Below are positions 14,029 through 15,346 of a stretch of 15,346 nt of DNA, piece by piece. The translations under genes and the position numbers were made by a program. The stretch comes from JAAAOZ01 sp964496595. GTDB taxonomy: Bacteria > Chloroflexota > Anaerolineae > B4-G1 > SLSP01. The notes below the pieces were generated by a model, which worked only from the letters and a program-made list of their open reading frames with translations, searched no databases and had not been told where the DNA came from. The DNA lies in NCBI GenBank assembly GCA_964496595.1, contig CAZCAI010000124.1, forward strand, positions 1-15,346. The letters are read 5' to 3'. Position 1 is the first letter of the stretch, and the number at the start of each line of letters is the position of its first letter.

Positions 14029-14523
14029 CTAGACCGGGGGGCGCGCTTGCCACAGCAACTGCTCGCGCAACATCAAATCGGTATTGCGGACTTTGAACGC
14101 CAAATCGCTGGCGAAGTTACGCATCAAGAGATAGCCAAAGTGATGATCCTCATCGCAAAGGCCCAGGAGGCCATCCCGACTGATGGAGAATAACACTGTC
14201 TTATCCGAAGAAGAGCGCGCCGAAGCAGAACGCATCCCGCGATCGACTAAACCGATCTCTCCAAAGGTTTGACCGGGCCACAGCGTCGCGATCACAGTCG
14301 ATTCAACATCATTGGAATTAGGGTCCAACAAGCTTGGATCGATGACAATTTCAACGATGCCATCCACGATGATGTAAAGCTCATCACTGGGAGAGTTCTC
14401 CTGGACGATAATCTCACCCTTTTTATAAGATGACTCTTTACACAGTGGAACAAGCTTCTCTAAATGCACATCTGGAATTTCGTAAAAAATATCAACCTGA
14501 CGCAACGTGCTCAATAATTGCAT
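14029..14523 (-). CDS. Cyclic nucleotide-binding domain protein
   Basis: A 164-residue protein made almost entirely of a cNMP-binding domain of the CRP/PKA type. The beta-barrel opening reads ESSYKKGEIIVQENSPSDEL then YIIVDGIVEIVID; the phosphate-binding cassette is at 87-102, FGEIGLVDRGMRSASA, with E89 and R98 in the positions that contact the ribose and phosphate. The C-terminal helices (HHFGYLLMRNFASDLAFKVR) form a dimer-like helix, but there is no helix-turn-helix DNA-binding domain, so it is not a CRP-type transcription factor. It may be a stand-alone sensor that binds a partner, possibly its downstream helix-hairpin-helix neighbour. AGGAGG precedes the ATG at 14523 by 5 bases. It ends in TAG. 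Confidence 0.88.
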   Translation of the reverse strand: MQLLSTLRQVDIFYEIPDVHLEKLVPLCKESSYKKGEIIVQENSPSDELYIIVDGIVEIVIDPSLLDPNSNDVESTVIATLWPGQTFGEIGLVDRGMRSASARSSSDKTVLFSISRDGLLGLCDEDHHFGYLLMRNFASDLAFKVRNTDLMLREQLLWQARPPV

Positions 14524-14576
14524 ACTTCCCTCCTGCTGTTAGATTAGGATAACGATAACCAGCCTCACCTAAACGT

Positions 14577-14605
14577 AGGATACTCCAAACCTGCTTGAAA
14601 GTCAA
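14577..14605 (-). promoter_or_regulatory. Promoter of the cNMP-binding/HhH unit
   Basis: On the minus strand TTGACT (14605 to 14600) and TATCCT (14582 to 14577) are separated by 17 bases, matching five and four of six consensus positions. Transcription would begin near 14570, leaving a leader of roughly 47 bases. Confidence 0.6.
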
Positions 14606-14645
14606 TGAAAGAAAACCTCAAAAAAGCATCCTCTTCTATCCGAAA

Positions 14646-14683
14646 TAAAAAACACCGACGGCTCTTTTAAGAGTACATCGGTG
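14646..14683 (-). terminator. Intrinsic terminator of the MOSC gene
   Basis: On the minus strand CACCGA (14683 to 14678) pairs with TCGGTG (14658 to 14653), and an inner CTCTT/AAGAG stem (14673-14669 with 14666-14662) adds to it; TTTTTT follows (to about 14647). It ends transcription from the MOSC gene just ahead of the promoter for the next unit. Confidence 0.75.
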
Positions 14684-14707
14684 CATCACTTCTCTCCCTG
14701 GTGCGGA

Positions 14708-15142
14708 TCAAAACTGTGAGATTTGAACCTCATCTCCGCGCACAACCTCCCCACCTTCGATCACCCGGCAAAAAATCCCCCAGATAGGTGAGATAGAAAA
14801 TCCCTGAAAATTATATGTATGGGCTAGATGAGGCGCTTTGCCAATCTGGACGACCTCCAACAGCGTCAATCCAACGCGAATTTCCGCACCAAGGCGCAAC
14901 GTATCCAATCGCACCCCGGCGATCGTCAAATTTTCGGCGAAAGATCCTGGCCGAGCCTCAATCCCAAAGCGCCGATTCGCCTGCTGGATACGCTCCCAAG
15001 CTAATAGACTCACTTCCCGCTTACCGAGACCGGCGTGAGCATCCCCGACCAAACCATATCCGGCCCGCAACTCACCGCGCCCCACATCCGCCTTAGGCTC
15101 GAGGCGCGTATCGCTTTTACAGACAGCCACCAAACGTCCCAT
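14708..15142 (-). CDS. MOSC-domain protein lacking the usual cysteine
   Basis: A 144-residue stand-alone MOSC domain, the fold found at the end of molybdenum cofactor sulfurases and in YiiM/YuaD-like proteins. Diagnostic elements are GLVGDAHAGLGKREVSLLAW (30-49), RPGSFAENLTIAGVRLDTL (64-82), and GIFCRVIEGGEVVRGDEV (122-139). Members bind molybdenum cofactor or a sulfur carrier and many use a cysteine in a GK-x-C-H motif. Here the corresponding stretch reads GKAPH (101-105), so the cysteine is proline (P104). The only nearby cysteine is C125, in GIFCRV, where the family usually has alanine. GGAGG precedes the ATG at 15142. It lies directly beyond the rRNA terminator and ends in its own terminator, so it is monocistronic. 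Confidence 0.85.
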   Translation of the reverse strand: MGRLVAVCKSDTRLEPKADVGRGELRAGYGLVGDAHAGLGKREVSLLAWERIQQANRRFGIEARPGSFAENLTIAGVRLDTLRLGAEIRVGLTLLEVVQIGKAPHLAHTYNFQGFSISPIWGIFCRVIEGGEVVRGDEVQISQF

Positions 15143-15230
15143 GCCTCATCCCTCCAGTAAAAATGATCAGCTTAGATGCCTCGGTCTCCGGAGTTGTCCG
15201 GCGAAATCCAAAAGACCCATGCTCCAAAAC

Positions 15231-15260
15231 AAAAAGCGCCTGAGGAATAAATCCTCAGGC
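15231..15260 (-). terminator. Intrinsic terminator of the rRNA operon
   Basis: On the minus strand GCCTGAGGA (15260 to 15252) pairs perfectly with TCCTCAGGC (15246 to 15238) around a 5-base loop, and TTTTT (15235 to 15231) follows after two bases. It lies about 40 bases beyond the end of the 5S rRNA. Confidence 0.85.
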
Positions 15261-15299
15261 ACGAATAGCTCTTTTTGAAGACATATTGTAAACATAAAG

Positions 15300-15346
15300 C
15301 AGGAGACCTGGCAATGACCTACTCTCCCAGGAGGCTGCCCTCCAAG
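15300..15346 (-). rRNA. rrf: 5S rRNA, 3' part only
   Basis: The reverse complement of the last ~45 bases contains CCTGGGAGAGTAGGTCATTG followed by CCAGG, the highly conserved loop and closing helix at the 3' end of bacterial 5S rRNA. The remainder of the gene and the presumed 23S and 16S genes upstream lie beyond the window edge. The exact mature 3' end, placed here near 15300, is approximate. Confidence 0.9.

Noticed and set aside
15188..15201. Small hairpin CCGGA-GTTG-TCCGG between the rRNA terminator and the MOSC gene
   Set aside because: The five-pair stem with no T-tract is too short to support a functional call.

Overview
The window reads as chromosomal DNA of a GC-rich bacterium, most likely a Chloroflexota member (Anaerolineae-like). 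The reasons are an SMC-type condensin, a phospholipid-synthesis operon, a membrane-anchored helix-hairpin-helix protein of a kind common in that phylum, and small toxin-antitoxin-like genes. The phylum call is inference from protein style, since no 16S is present. Apart from one AT-rich island (about 4476-6130), the coding regions are visibly GC-rich.

Layout. Positions 1-833 hold no convincing gene but carry three related hairpins. Positions 834-1550 hold a decayed alpha/beta hydrolase, and 1599-2885 (minus) a receiver-PAS-PAS signalling gene. Both are cut by an in-frame TAG. The signalling gene's tail has been replaced by the C-terminal part of a TumE/DUF6516-type toxin. A 444-base intergenic region with outward-facing promoter candidates leads to an Eis-like GNAT acetyltransferase (3336-4475). 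An AT-rich four-gene cassette follows (4635-6104): a DUF3467-like protein, an antitoxin-like protein, a TumE-like protein and an AbrB-like protein. It has its own promoter with an overlapping inverted repeat, and ends at a strong hairpin terminator that also faces the end of smc.

From 12039 down to 6202 on the minus strand lies a tight operon: a degenerate Nudix-like protein, a CDP-alcohol phosphatidyltransferase, an LpxL/PatA-type acyltransferase and smc. Overlap or spacing of a few bases at every junction indicates co-transcription, driven by an extended -10 promoter just upstream. The first three resemble the mycobacterial phosphatidylinositol (pgsA1-patA-pimA-Nudix) neighbourhood. Upstream are an SLC45/sucrose-like MFS transporter (12105-13430), a two-gene unit of a helix-hairpin-helix membrane protein and a cyclic-nucleotide-binding protein (13554-14523), a MOSC-domain protein lacking the usual cysteine (14708-15142), and the 3' end of a 5S rRNA with its terminator. 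Nearly every minus-strand unit ends in a recognisable intrinsic terminator.

The best candidates for something new are the AT-rich cassette and the PAS/TumE chimera. The two share sequence signatures, suggesting that TumE-type genes have moved or recombined within this neighbourhood. I see no CRISPR array, transposase, tRNA or phage module.
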